Source: DATAEU01 sp046724395 (GTDB lineage Bacteria > Actinomycetota > UBA4738 > HRBIN12). Taken from it: 15,321 nucleotides of DNA. Every line of letters begins with the position of its first letter. Within the stretch, counting starts at the first letter, position 1. Below the pieces are notes generated by a model. It was given only the letters and a program-made list of their open reading frames with translations, searched no databases and was not told where the DNA came from. A program made the position numbers and the translations under genes. Where the stretch lies: positions 1 through 15,321 of the forward strand of contig JBKOWM010000033.1 of the NCBI GenBank assembly GCA_046724395.1, read 5' to 3'. Positions 6,833-14,004 of this stretch are shown here, piece after piece.

Positions 6833-7801
6833 TCAGGCGGCGGCGCCGACCTCCGACAGTCTCGGGATGATCCGGTCGCGATAGAAGCGGATCCCGCCGG
6901 TCTGATCGGGCCCGATGTGGTGGACCGCGATGTGGTCGAACCCCGCTTCCACGTACGTCCGGATGAGATCGAGATGCTCGTCGGGGTCGCGACCGCAGAC
7001 GACCGACTTCGCCGTCATGTCCTGGGTCACCAACTCGCCGACCTCGTCGAAGTGTCGGGGAAGGGGCAGCTCCTGGCTGGCCTGTCCGGGGATCCCGGCG
7101 CTCCGCCAGGTCCGATGTGCCGTGCGCCGCGCCTCGGCGACGTCCTCGGCCCAGCAGACCGTCACCTTGGCGTAGCGAGGCCCGGTCCCCCCAGCTTCGG
7201 TGTAGGCGCTGACTCCGCCGGGATCCGGCGAAACCGCGACGAGGCCGTCTCCGGCGGCGGCCGCGAGCCGCGCGGCGCGCGGGCCGGCCGCGGCGACGAG
7301 GATGGGCGGGAGGCGGTCCGGCAGGGTGTAGATACGCGCGTTCTCGACGACGTAGTGCACGCCTCGATGGGACGTGAGACCGCCCTCCCACAGCGCGCGG
7401 ATGACGTCGATCGCCTCCTCGAGCATTTCCAGGCGAACCTCGGCAGAGGGCCACGGATCGCCGAGGATGTGCTCGTTGAGATTCTCGCCGGAGCCAACGC
7501 CAAGGAGGAATCGTCCGGGCATCATCGCGCCGGCGGTCGCGGCTGCCTGGGCGACGATCGCCGGATGAATCCGGATGGTCGGACACGTGACCCCGGTAAT
7601 GAGGCGAAGGCGGTCCGTCGCAGTCGCGATGCCACCGATCACCGCCCAGACGAACGGGCTTTGACCCTGGTCGTCCAGCCAGGGGTGGTAGTGATCCGAG
7701 ATCATCGCGAACGCGAAGCCAGCGTCCTCCGCCGCCGCCGCGGCGCGAACCAGGTCGTTCGGCGCGTGCTCCTCGGACGAAAGGAAATAGCCGAGCTCCA
7801 T
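6833..7801 (-). CDS. F420-dependent LLM-class oxidoreductase, G6PDH-related family
   Basis: The 322-residue product begins MELGYFLSSEEHAPNDLVRA and contains ISDHYHPW (34-41), QGQSPFVW (45-52), a PGRFLLGVGSGENLNEH segment (95-111) and a C-terminal EAGFDHIAVHHIGPDQ. These are hallmarks of luciferase-like TIM-barrel enzymes close to F420-dependent glucose-6-phosphate dehydrogenase. His37, Trp41 and Glu106 correspond by position to the His, Trp and Glu that contact F420 and substrate in FGD1. The true substrate is not predictable; many relatives do not act on glucose 6-phosphate. The ATG at 7801 has GGAGG six bases upstream. It lies 82 bp upstream of the GT4 gene on the same strand and could be co-transcribed with it. 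It is divergent from the GT2 gene starting at 7905. Confidence 0.88.
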   Translation of the reverse strand: MELGYFLSSEEHAPNDLVRAAAAAEDAGFAFAMISDHYHPWLDDQGQSPFVWAVIGGIATATDRLRLITGVTCPTIRIHPAIVAQAAATAGAMMPGRFLLGVGSGENLNEHILGDPWPSAEVRLEMLEEAIDVIRALWEGGLTSHRGVHYVVENARIYTLPDRLPPILVAAAGPRAARLAAAAGDGLVAVSPDPGGVSAYTEAGGTGPRYAKVTVCWAEDVAEARRTAHRTWRSAGIPGQASQELPLPRHFDEVGELVTQDMTAKSVVCGRDPDEHLDLIRTYVEAGFDHIAVHHIGPDQTGGIRFYRDRIIPRLSEVGAAA

Positions 7802-7821
7802 CGCGCGCCTCCGTGGTCGGT

Positions 7822-7833
7822 CGACGATCGTCG
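7822..7833. promoter_or_regulatory. Palindrome in the divergent intergenic region, candidate operator
   Basis: CGACGATCGTCG is a perfect 12-base palindrome centred about 24 bases upstream of the F420-enzyme start. It lies within the 103-bp gap shared with the divergent GT2 gene. No clear -10/-35 pair is visible nearby. In a genome this GC-rich such a palindrome may arise by chance. Confidence 0.2.
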
Positions 7834-7904
7834 GCTACCCGCGGCCCCGGAGGCGGAAACGGCTCCGAGGCGTAGCGCGACGACTCGACGGGTACGGCGT
7901 CGCC

Positions 7905-8954
7905 ATGGACGTCGGCGAGGATGCGTTCGATCTCGTCGTCCCGACGATCGGGCGCGCATCGCTCGCGACGCTGCTCGCGGCGCTCGACGACGAGAGCGCC
8001 GCGCTCCCCGAACGTTTGATCCTCGTCGATGATCGAGAGGACCCCTCGACGTCTCTGCCGGTTCCCCTGCTGTCGTCCCGGCTTGCCTCGCGCGTTTACA
8101 TCGTTCGTTCCCGGGGCCGGGGCCCGGCGGCGGCGAGGAACGCGGGCTGGCGCGTGGGGTCGTGCCCGTGGGTTGCGTTTCTCGACGACGACGTTCTTCC
8201 GGCGTCGGGCTGGCTCGACGCGCTCGGCCGGGACCTTGCCGAGGCGGCACCCGACGTCGCGGGGACGCAAGGCCGCGTCGCAGTGCCGCTCCCGCGCGAC
8301 CGCGCCGCGACGGACTGGGAGCGAAACGTCTCGTCGCTGGAACGCGCGCCGTGGATCACCGCTGACATGGCTTACCGGCGCGACGCGCTCGCGGCGACCG
8401 GCGGCTTCGACGAGCGGTTCCGGCGCGCCTACCGCGAGGACACGGATCTGGCGCTGCGCGTCCAGGCACTGGGATGGCGCCTCGTACGCGGGAACCGCGA
8501 GGTGCTCCATCCGCTGCAGGCCGCCGACGCGTTCGTGAGCCTTCGCCTGCAGCGGGGCAACGCCGACGACGCACTCATGACGGCGCTCCACCCCGGCTAC
8601 CGCGACGGCCCGACGACGCTTGGGCGGCGGCCCTGGCACGCCGCGACCGTCGGCACGCTCGCGGGCAGCCCGATCGCATTCGCGGCGGGCGCCGCGTTCG
8701 CGGGCGCCGCGCTACTGCTCTGCTGGGCCGCCCTGACGGGCGCCCTCGCGTGGCGGCGTATCGCGCCAGGGCCGAGGACGGTGCCCGAGGTCGCGACGAT
8801 GCTCGTCACGACCGCGGCATTGCCGTTCGCGGCGTGCGCGTGGTGGCTCATCGGCGTCGCGCGGTTGCCGCGGCTGCTGACGGACGAGGAGCGGGCTCCA
8901 CGGCCGGACGCCGTCCCGACTCCGGCGCGATCGGGAGTCGAGGCGGCGCCGTGA
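7905..8954 (+). CDS. Membrane-anchored family 2 glycosyltransferase coupled to a radical SAM gene
   Basis: The 349-residue product starts with FDLVVPTIGRASLATLLAAL (residues 8-27), then PAAARNAGW (74-82), the metal-binding AFLDDDVLP (91-99) and TGGFDERFRRAYREDTDLAL (165-184), whose Glu-Asp is the presumed base. Two hydrophobic regions at about 247-283 and 296-320 look like two or three C-terminal membrane spans, placing the catalytic domain at the inner face of the membrane. The arrangement resembles polyprenyl-phosphate or cell-surface GT2 enzymes and, more loosely, the mycofactocin glycosyltransferase. No mycofactocin precursor is present. The TGA at 8952 overlaps the GTG of the radical SAM gene by 4 bp, so the two are made together and probably act on one product. 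The ribosome binding site is weak. Confidence 0.82.
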   Translation: MDVGEDAFDLVVPTIGRASLATLLAALDDESAALPERLILVDDREDPSTSLPVPLLSSRLASRVYIVRSRGRGPAAARNAGWRVGSCPWVAFLDDDVLPASGWLDALGRDLAEAAPDVAGTQGRVAVPLPRDRAATDWERNVSSLERAPWITADMAYRRDALAATGGFDERFRRAYREDTDLALRVQALGWRLVRGNREVLHPLQAADAFVSLRLQRGNADDALMTALHPGYRDGPTTLGRRPWHAATVGTLAGSPIAFAAGAAFAGAALLLCWAALTGALAWRRIAPGPRTVPEVATMLVTTAALPFAACAWWLIGVARLPRLLTDEERAPRPDAVPTPARSGVEAAP

Positions 8955-9979
8955 CGCTTGCGGGAACCGGTCCACCGCTCACGACGCTCGACCCCCCGCT
9001 CCCGCGCGAGATCCAGCTCGAGGTAACGCGCTCGTGCAACCTTCGGTGTCGAATGTGCCTCGTTCGCTATCGAGACGTTCCCAACCGCCGAGAGGGCAGC
9101 ATGCCGTTCGAGACGTTCAAGGGGATCGTCGACGAGTTACCGGATCTGCGGGCGATCACGCTGCAGGGCCTCGGCGAGCCGCTGCTGGCGCCGGATCTGT
9201 ACCGGATGATCGAGTACGCCACCGCCCGGGGCATCTCGATCGGCTTCAACACAAACGCGACGCTGCTGACGCGCGCCCGCGCCAACCGCTTGATCGGGGC
9301 GCGGCTCGACTGGTTGAACATCTCGATCGACGGCGCGACCGCCGAGACGTACGAATCCATCCGCGACGGCTCGGACTTCCAGCGGGTCCGTCGAAACCTC
9401 GTCGGGATGGTCGAGGCCAAAGGCGAGCTTGAGGCCGACCGCCCGGCGCTCACACTGATCTTCGTCGCGATGCGTCGCAACGTCGCCGAACTTCCGGCCC
9501 TCGTTCGAATGGCGGCCGACGTCGGTATCGACGACGTCCACGTGCAGAACCTCTCGCATTCCTTCGTCGACGCGGCCCGGCTGCCGGGTTACGAGGAGAT
9601 TCGAACGTTCACGCTTGAGGAGGCGCTGTGGGCGGACGGACGCCCTGAGCCTGCGTTCGACGAAGCCCGAGCCGACGCCGACCGCCTCGGCGTCTCACTC
9701 CGCCTGCCGCGGATCGCGGAGCGGGCGGGGCCGCGCCGCGCAGGCTCGCCCGGGTGCTTCTGGCCATGGGAGGAGGCCTACGTCCATCACGACGGACGCG
9801 TGCAGCCCTGCTGCATGATCATGGGCGAGGACCGCGCCGTCCTCGGCGACGCGCGCGCCGACGGAGGTTTCGCCGCGGTGTGGAACGCCGACGTGTACCG
9901 CTCCTTCCGCGCCCGCCTGTTGACGGAGGACCCGCCGGAGGTCTGCCGCGGCTGTTCGCTCTACCGCGGCGTCTTCTGA
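8951..9979 (+). CDS. Radical SAM/SPASM-domain protein of unknown substrate
   Basis: The 342-residue product opens with the radical SAM cluster motif VTRSCNLRCRMC (25-36; Cys29, Cys33, Cys36). It is followed by a GLGEPLL element (73-79) for S-adenosylmethionine binding and by NISIDGAT (123-130). The C-terminal region has Cys269, Cys287, Cys288, Cys332 and Cys335 in the contexts PGCFWPW, QPCCM and VCRGC. This fits a SPASM-type auxiliary iron-sulfur site, with fewer cysteines than the two-cluster form. SPASM enzymes often modify peptides, but others act on sugars or cofactors. No obvious precursor peptide is adjacent. The GTG at 8951 overlaps the GT2 stop, which fixes the start and links the two functions. 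The 3' end overlaps a converging small gene by 19 bp. Confidence 0.88.
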   Translation: MTLAGTGPPLTTLDPPLPREIQLEVTRSCNLRCRMCLVRYRDVPNRREGSMPFETFKGIVDELPDLRAITLQGLGEPLLAPDLYRMIEYATARGISIGFNTNATLLTRARANRLIGARLDWLNISIDGATAETYESIRDGSDFQRVRRNLVGMVEAKGELEADRPALTLIFVAMRRNVAELPALVRMAADVGIDDVHVQNLSHSFVDAARLPGYEEIRTFTLEEALWADGRPEPAFDEARADADRLGVSLRLPRIAERAGPRRAGSPGCFWPWEEAYVHHDGRVQPCCMIMGEDRAVLGDARADGGFAAVWNADVYRSFRARLLTEDPPEVCRGCSLYRGVF

Positions 9980-10194
9980 CGCTCGCTCCGGGCGCCGACG
10001 ACGGCACTGTCCAGATCGGGAACGACGACGACGGGTCGCGGCGCACGGTCGTACGCCTCGTGGAGGCGAAGAACGGCCGACCCAGCCCGCCACCGCTCCT
10101 CGGCGTCGAGCGCGCACGCGGCGCGATCGCCGAGCTCGGCGCGGAACGTCTCCCAGGTCCGCGGCTCGAGCCAGCTCAGGCCGGTCGCACTCAC
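9961..10194 (-). CDS. Small unknown protein (77 aa)
   Basis: I do not recognise this protein. It reads like a genuine small soluble polypeptide: WLEPRTWETFRAELGDRAAC near the start, a helical middle (AEERWRAGSAVLRLHEAYDR), then RPVVVVPDLDSAV and a short basic tail. There is no signal peptide, membrane span or cysteine motif. Its GTG start at 10194 overlaps the stop of the upstream minus-strand gene in a GTGA arrangement. This supports both frames and suggests they are made together. The 3' end overlaps the end of the converging radical SAM gene by 19 bp. Confidence 0.6.
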   Translation of the reverse strand: MSATGLSWLEPRTWETFRAELGDRAACALDAEERWRAGSAVLRLHEAYDRAPRPVVVVPDLDSAVVGARSERQKTPR

Positions 10195-10631
10195 GGCGAC
10201 CCGCCGCCGGCCGCATATCCTGGGGGGTCGCTCGCGGGGAACGACTCCTCGGAAGCCTGCGTGACGCGGTCGCCGGCGGATCCGTTCGCCGAGCCTCGCC
10301 TGGGCGGGGAGGCCCTCACGCCCTCGGTGAGGACGTGGCGTGCGAATGCGTCGCGCGCCGCGTCGATGAGCCCGAGGACCGCGTCGTCGAAGCCATCTGC
10401 TCCGGGGGCGAGCAGTCGGACGCGCGAGGTCGCGTCTCGAACCGGGCGGTATCGGTCGAAATCAGCCACGTCATCCGTCTCCGCGAGCCGACGTGCCATC
10501 ACGGCGAGCATCCAGTCGACGAGCTCGCGCTTCGCCTCCTCTGCATCGAGCGACGGCATGGACTCGTAGCGCTCGAACAGCTCTTCGAGGCTGGTGACCT
10601 CGTCGATCGGGTCGTTGGGGGTCTGCATCAT
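10191..10631 (-). CDS. Unknown protein with a C-terminal ESFPASDPP motif (146 aa)
   Basis: The protein is acidic and largely helical. The N-terminal part contains SLEELFERYESM (14-25) and KRELVDWMLAVMARRLAE (34-51). A variable linker leads to EESFPASDPPGY (128-139) near the C-terminus. The ESFPASDPP-type motif recurs near the ends of many otherwise unrelated small bacterial proteins, from general knowledge; its role is unknown to me. Two adjacent ATG codons (10631 and 10628) could start translation, with no strong ribosome binding site. The gene is coupled to the 77-residue gene downstream and divergent from the GH13 gene, with a 51-bp gap between the starts. Confidence 0.65.
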   Translation of the reverse strand: MMQTPNDPIDEVTSLEELFERYESMPSLDAEEAKRELVDWMLAVMARRLAETDDVADFDRYRPVRDATSRVRLLAPGADGFDDAVLGLIDAARDAFARHVLTEGVRASPPRRGSANGSAGDRVTQASEESFPASDPPGYAAGGGSP

Positions 10632-10682
10632 CGGCGGACGTACCCACCGGGACCCGAGACGATTCGCGGGTACCGTAGCGCG

Positions 10683-12320
10683 ATGAGGGCCGAGGCCGAC
10701 GCCCGCGGATTCGTCGGCGGTGCGACCGCCTCCGAGCGGGTGTGGTGGCGAGACGGTGTGCTCTACCAGATCTACCCACGGTCCTTCGCCGATGCGAACG
10801 GCGACGGCGTCGGCGATCTCCGCGGAGTGATCGATCGTCTCGATCATCTGGAATGGATCGGCATCGACGGCGTATGGCTCAACCCGATCACGCGCTCGCC
10901 AAATGCCGACTGGGGCTATGACGTGTCCGACTATGTGGACGTCGAACCCGAGCTCGGAACGCTCGCAGACCTCGAGGAGCTCGTCTCGCAGGCGGGGCGG
11001 CGCGGCATCCGGATCCTCCTCGATCTCGTGCCCAACCACTCGAGCGACAGGCATCCGTGGTTCGTCGACTCGCGATCCTCGAGGACGTCTTCGCATCGCG
11101 GGTGGTACGTCTGGGCAGATACAAAGCCCGACGGCTCCCCGCCCAACAACTGGCTCTCCGTTTTCGGCGGCCCGGCGTGGACCTTCGACGGTCGAACGCG
11201 CCAGTCGTACCTGCACAACTTCCTTCCCGAGCAGCCCGACTTGAACTGGTGGAGCGAGGACGTCCGTCGCGCGTTCGACGACATCCTTCGCTTCTGGTAC
11301 GACCGAGGGATCGCAGGCTTCCGCATCGACGTCGCGCACGGGATCGTCAAGGACCAGGCCCTACGCGACAACCTCCCCGTGACGGAGGACGACCAAGCTC
11401 GCATCCACCGTCTGGGTCAGCGACAGGTCTACAACATGCATCGCCCCGAGGTGCACGACGTCCTGCGTCGCTGGCGCGTCGTCTCCGACGAGTACCATCC
11501 GCCTCGGATCCTCGTCGGCGAGACGTGGGCGCTCGACCTGGCCGGGTTGTCGGCGTACTACGGCACGCGCGCCGACGAACTACACCTGGCGTTCAACTTC
11601 CCGTTCGCGACGGCGCCGTTCGAGCCCGGCACGCTTCGCGACGTGGTGGAGGAGACTGAGACCCGGCTGGCGCTCCGCGGATGGCCGGTCTGGACGGCCT
11701 CGAACCACGACATCGGCCGGCTCGCGACGCGTTGGGCGGACGGGGACGAGAGCAAGGTCCGTGCGGCCATCATGCTCCTGCTAACCCTGCGGGGGACGCC
11801 GGTCCTGTACGCGGGCGACGAGATCGGCCTTCCCGACGGCCGGGTGCCCCGCGAGCGGCTTCGCGATCCAGTCGGCATCCGCCACTGGCCGTCGAACCCC
11901 GGGCGCGACGGCTGCCGGACGCCGATGCCATGGACGTCGGACGAGGGCGCCGGCTTCACAGGGGCGACGATCGAGCCGTGGCTTCCGATCGTCGCGTCGC
12001 CAGCGGGGTCAGTGCGCGAGCAACGCGACGACCCGGGATCCGTCCTGTGGTTGACTCGCGACCTCATCGCGCTTCGGCGAGCAAGCCCCGACCTGGCCAT
12101 GGGCGAATATCGAACGGTTGCGGCGCCGACGGGCACGTGGGCGTTCCGCCGCGGGACCCACACGCTCGTGGCGCTGCGATTGCACGACCGGGCGGGTTCC
12201 GTCCGCGCACCGGCGGGCTCGATCGTCGGCGCGACGCGAGGGGATCGCGTAGGCTCGCGCGTGGACGGTGAGGTGCCACTCGACGCGTGGGAGGGTGTCG
12301 TCATCCGCGTGGATGGATGA
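10683..12320 (+). CDS. GH13 alpha-glucosidase-type glycoside hydrolase
   Basis: The 545-residue product has the GH13 TIM barrel from WWRDGVLYQIYPRSF (21-35) onward. The conserved regions are DLVPNHS (114-120), GFRIDVAHG (212-220, Asp216 nucleophile), ILVGETW (276-282, Glu280 acid/base) and ASNHDIGR (339-346, Asp343 stabiliser). A small C-terminal beta domain completes the usual oligo-1,6-glucosidase/alpha-glucosidase size. There is no signal peptide, so it should act in the cytoplasm on maltose, isomaltose, trehalose-like or sucrose substrates. Exact specificity cannot be read from the sequence. The ATG at 10683 has a weak ribosome binding site. A GTG at 10740 would still keep the whole barrel. 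A hairpin spans the stop codon. Confidence 0.92.
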   Translation: MRAEADARGFVGGATASERVWWRDGVLYQIYPRSFADANGDGVGDLRGVIDRLDHLEWIGIDGVWLNPITRSPNADWGYDVSDYVDVEPELGTLADLEELVSQAGRRGIRILLDLVPNHSSDRHPWFVDSRSSRTSSHRGWYVWADTKPDGSPPNNWLSVFGGPAWTFDGRTRQSYLHNFLPEQPDLNWWSEDVRRAFDDILRFWYDRGIAGFRIDVAHGIVKDQALRDNLPVTEDDQARIHRLGQRQVYNMHRPEVHDVLRRWRVVSDEYHPPRILVGETWALDLAGLSAYYGTRADELHLAFNFPFATAPFEPGTLRDVVEETETRLALRGWPVWTASNHDIGRLATRWADGDESKVRAAIMLLLTLRGTPVLYAGDEIGLPDGRVPRERLRDPVGIRHWPSNPGRDGCRTPMPWTSDEGAGFTGATIEPWLPIVASPAGSVREQRDDPGSVLWLTRDLIALRRASPDLAMGEYRTVAAPTGTWAFRRGTHTLVALRLHDRAGSVRAPAGSIVGATRGDRVGSRVDGEVPLDAWEGVVIRVDG

Positions 12321-12327
12321 TCCACGC
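12307..12327 (+). terminator. Hairpin across the GH13 stop codon
   Basis: GCGTGGAT at 12307-12314 and ATCCACGC at 12320-12327 form a perfect 8-bp stem with a GGATG loop containing most of the stop codon. No T-run follows, so intrinsic termination is doubtful. It may instead protect the mRNA end or limit read-through to the microprotein gene 74 bases on. Confidence 0.3.
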
Positions 12328-12401
12328 ACGATTCGAGGCCGGGGGGCTGGGTAAGGAACGAAGCGCGCTGGGAACGAGCCCGAGCATCCGGAGGGAGTCC
12401 C

Positions 12402-12527
12402 ATGAACATCGGCGAGATCGTTCGAGAGGTGGAGGTCATTCCGGCGTCGGAGCCGATGCCGATCGCGGAACCCGTCGAGGCCCCCGCCCCGGACAGCGTG
12501 CCAGCCCGCGAGCCTGCGCACACGTGA
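12402..12527 (+). CDS. Proline-rich microprotein (41 aa) coupled to the next gene
   Basis: The product begins MNIGEIVREVEVIPASEPMP and continues with alternating Pro, Glu and Ala to a THT-like end (residues 1-41). Support comes from a perfect GGAGG ribosome binding site seven bases before the ATG and from the stop codon, which overlaps the GTG of the next gene (GTGA). The short amphipathic start followed by a Pro/Glu-rich tail resembles small actinobacterial proteins I have seen in similar positions, but I cannot name a family. Its likely role is linked to the downstream 184-residue protein, as a partner or as a leader whose translation sets expression of that gene. Confidence 0.6.
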   Translation: MNIGEIVREVEVIPASEPMPIAEPVEAPAPDSVPAREPAHT

Positions 12528-13078
12528 TCCAGGATTTCGGCCGCGAGATCGCAGTCGGTGGTTTCCGCGGCTACCGGTGGTGGCGCGCGGCGCGGGGCGG
12601 GTGGCTCGAGTCGCCCTGGTACGGCCGTGCCCGGTGGGATGTCGCCGAGAACCGAGCCCGCTGCCTGGTGTTGCAGCGGCCGCGGCGGTGGGTGCGGCGC
12701 CGTCAGCCGGTCGATCACTCCGAGGGCCCGCCGGTCCTAGGCTGCGACTGCGGGTTCTACGCGCTCCACCAGCCGCCGATCGAGGCACCGCGCGAGACGC
12801 AGCAGATCTTTCCGTGGCAGACCAGCCCGGACCTGTCCGGACGCGGGCCGCTCGTGTTCGGGGTGGCCGAGGCGTGGGGCCGCGTCCTTCTCGGAACGCA
12901 CGGCTGGCGCTCGGAGCTATCGCGGCCGCTCGCGTTGTTCATTCCCAGGGACGCCACGCTGCCGTTCACGGACGAGCACGCGATCGCGACCCGCTACCGC
13001 ATCCCGATCCTTCGCGATCTCGCGTGGCTTCTGGCGGAGTGGGGCCCCGACGAGGTCGACCTCGCCCGGTCCGCCTGA
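12524..13078 (+). CDS. Uncharacterised actinobacterial-type protein with CGFYAL and WGRV-GWR motifs (184 aa)
   Basis: The protein has a Trp/Arg-rich N-terminus (GGFRGYRWWRAARGGWLESP, 12-31) and a cysteine-containing motif GCDCGFYALHQPP (73-85). A segment VFGVAEAWGRVLLGTHGWRS (111-130) follows, ending ELSRPLALFIP. The pairing of a CGIYA-like motif with a WGRV...GWRAE...P-like segment recurs in uncharacterised actinobacterial and phage proteins as I remember them; no function is established. There is no membrane span or signal peptide. GTG at 12524 is chosen because it overlaps the microprotein stop and removes an upstream stretch of unlikely sequence. It ends 48 bp before the converging anti-sigma-like gene. 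Confidence 0.65.
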   Translation: MIQDFGREIAVGGFRGYRWWRAARGGWLESPWYGRARWDVAENRARCLVLQRPRRWVRRRQPVDHSEGPPVLGCDCGFYALHQPPIEAPRETQQIFPWQTSPDLSGRGPLVFGVAEAWGRVLLGTHGWRSELSRPLALFIPRDATLPFTDEHAIATRYRIPILRDLAWLLAEWGPDEVDLARSA

Positions 13079-13126
13079 GGATCTGTGGCGCGCGTCTCGT
13101 CTGAACGTCGCCGTAGTTCGCGTCCG

Positions 13127-13516
13127 TCAAGGCGAGCGTGAGGACGTCGAGAACCGCAGCGTGACCTCATTGACCCCGTCGGTGCGTTCGGCGTCGGGAA
13201 ACAGCGCGCGAACGACCTGGAACCGATCGAGCGCGCGAGGGTCGATGCCCTCGGGTAGATCCGTCGCGGTGACCGGCGGGGCCGACCACGAGCGGCTCCT
13301 CACCTCGCACCTGAGACCTGATGCGTCACCGGCGATCGCAGCGGCGATGGCACCGCCCGCGCCGAGCTCGATCGGGTCGGTGCACGCTTCGGAGAACGCG
13401 AGCTTGAGGTCCTCGACGAGATCGTCGGTCAAACCGTAGTGGCGGGCGACGGTCGAGACGAACACACGCAGCGTTCCGACGACATCCGCGCGGGCCGGCA
13501 ACGTGATCGCGAACAC
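13127..13516 (-). CDS. RsbW-like anti-sigma factor with a degenerate ATP site
   Basis: The 129-residue product aligns by eye with the small histidine-kinase-fold ATPases that act as anti-sigma factors. It has an N-terminal strand (FAITLPARADVV), a helix (TLRVFVSTVARHYGL) and the N-box helix DLKLAFSEACTDPIELG (36-52). The invariant N-box Asn is Asp47 here, and the DxGxG and GxGLGL loops that hold ATP are not visible. In their place is a short LPEGIDPRALDRFQVVRAL segment. It may have lost kinase activity while still binding partners. The GTG at 13516 gives a normal N-terminus; a longer start overlapping the STAS stop is possible. It lies just downstream of the STAS gene on the same strand, as expected for a partner pair. 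Confidence 0.7.
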   Translation of the reverse strand: MFAITLPARADVVGTLRVFVSTVARHYGLTDDLVEDLKLAFSEACTDPIELGAGGAIAAAIAGDASGLRCEVRSRSWSAPPVTATDLPEGIDPRALDRFQVVRALFPDAERTDGVNEVTLRFSTSSRSP

Positions 13517-13560
13517 GTCGCGGGCGCGGTCGCCGCCCTCCGCGCCGCCGGCTTCGACGC

Positions 13561-13905
13561 TCAGGAGGACGCCGCCTCCGACACCGACCCGTGGATCGGA
13601 AAGACGCGATCGAGGCCCGTGATCGTCAGCACCTTGTGGACGGAGCCCTCTGGGCACACGAGAGCGAGCGACCCGTCGCGCTCACGCGCGCGCTTGAGCG
13701 CCGTCACGAGCACGCCCAGGCCGCTCGAATCCATGAAGCCGACGTCGGTGAGGTCGATGATCAGCCGGCTCTGGCCGTGCTCGATCATCTCCGTGACCTT
13801 GTCCTTGAGTTGCGGCGAGGTGTAGAGGTCGACCTCGCCCTTCACCTCGAGCACGCTCCAGCCGGACGCAGTCCTGGATTCCAGTACGAGGTCGATCGTC
13901 CCCAC
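13561..13905 (-). CDS. STAS-domain anti-anti-sigma factor
   Basis: The 114-residue product is a single STAS domain: a first strand (IDLVLESRTASGWSVLEVKG), EVDLYTS (24-30), LIIDLTDVGFMDSSGLGVLV (48-67) and KVLTITGLDRVFPI (91-104). Ser61 in the DSSG motif matches the residue phosphorylated in SpoIIAA/RsbV. In that switch, the unphosphorylated protein binds the anti-sigma factor and frees a sigma factor. The GTG at 13905 gives the normal family length. Its neighbour downstream is an RsbW-like protein that appears unable to bind ATP normally, so the phosphorylating partner may lie elsewhere. A -10-like TATACT lies about 30 bases upstream on the minus strand. No sigma factor gene is visible here. 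Confidence 0.9.
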   Translation of the reverse strand: MGTIDLVLESRTASGWSVLEVKGEVDLYTSPQLKDKVTEMIEHGQSRLIIDLTDVGFMDSSGLGVLVTALKRARERDGSLALVCPEGSVHKVLTITGLDRVFPIHGSVSEAASS

Positions 13906-13934
13906 CTCCCGGGATGGCGAATCAAGAGCACGAC

Positions 13935-13940
13935 AGTATA
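13935..13940 (-). promoter_or_regulatory. Candidate -10 element for the STAS/anti-sigma pair
   Basis: TATACT on the minus strand lies 30 bases upstream of the STAS GTG, in a local AT-rich patch that stands out in this GC-rich region. No good -35 hexamer is visible at 16-18 bases, so another sigma factor may be involved. The overlapping TATAGG on the plus strand could serve the divergent DUF6328 gene. Confidence 0.35.
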
Positions 13941-14004
13941 GGAACGCCGCGCAGCCTGGCTCGACGGCGTTTCGTGGCGGGCCTTCGGCGGTATCACGGC
14001 GCCC

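Noticed and set aside
6725..8032. Plus-strand open frame of 435 codons
   Set aside because: It is antisense to the F420-dependent oxidoreductase, whose catalytic and cofactor motifs are intact; the composition is that of a shadow frame.
6753..8639. Minus-strand open frame of 628 codons across the F420 enzyme and the GT2 gene
   Set aside because: It overlaps in another frame the F420 oxidoreductase and is antisense to the GT2 gene, both strongly supported. Its product is Arg/Pro-rich low complexity.
7905..9979. Mycofactocin-type biosynthesis cluster
   Set aside because: A GT2, a radical SAM/SPASM protein and a nearby redox enzyme invite the idea. However, there is no MftA precursor, MftB chaperone, MftE peptidase or MftD-type dehydrogenase, and the radical SAM C-terminus differs.
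11558..12718. Minus-strand open frame of 386 codons opposite the GH13 gene
   Set aside because: It is a shadow of the GH13 gene and of the microprotein region, with Ser/Arg/Pro-rich sequence and no domain.
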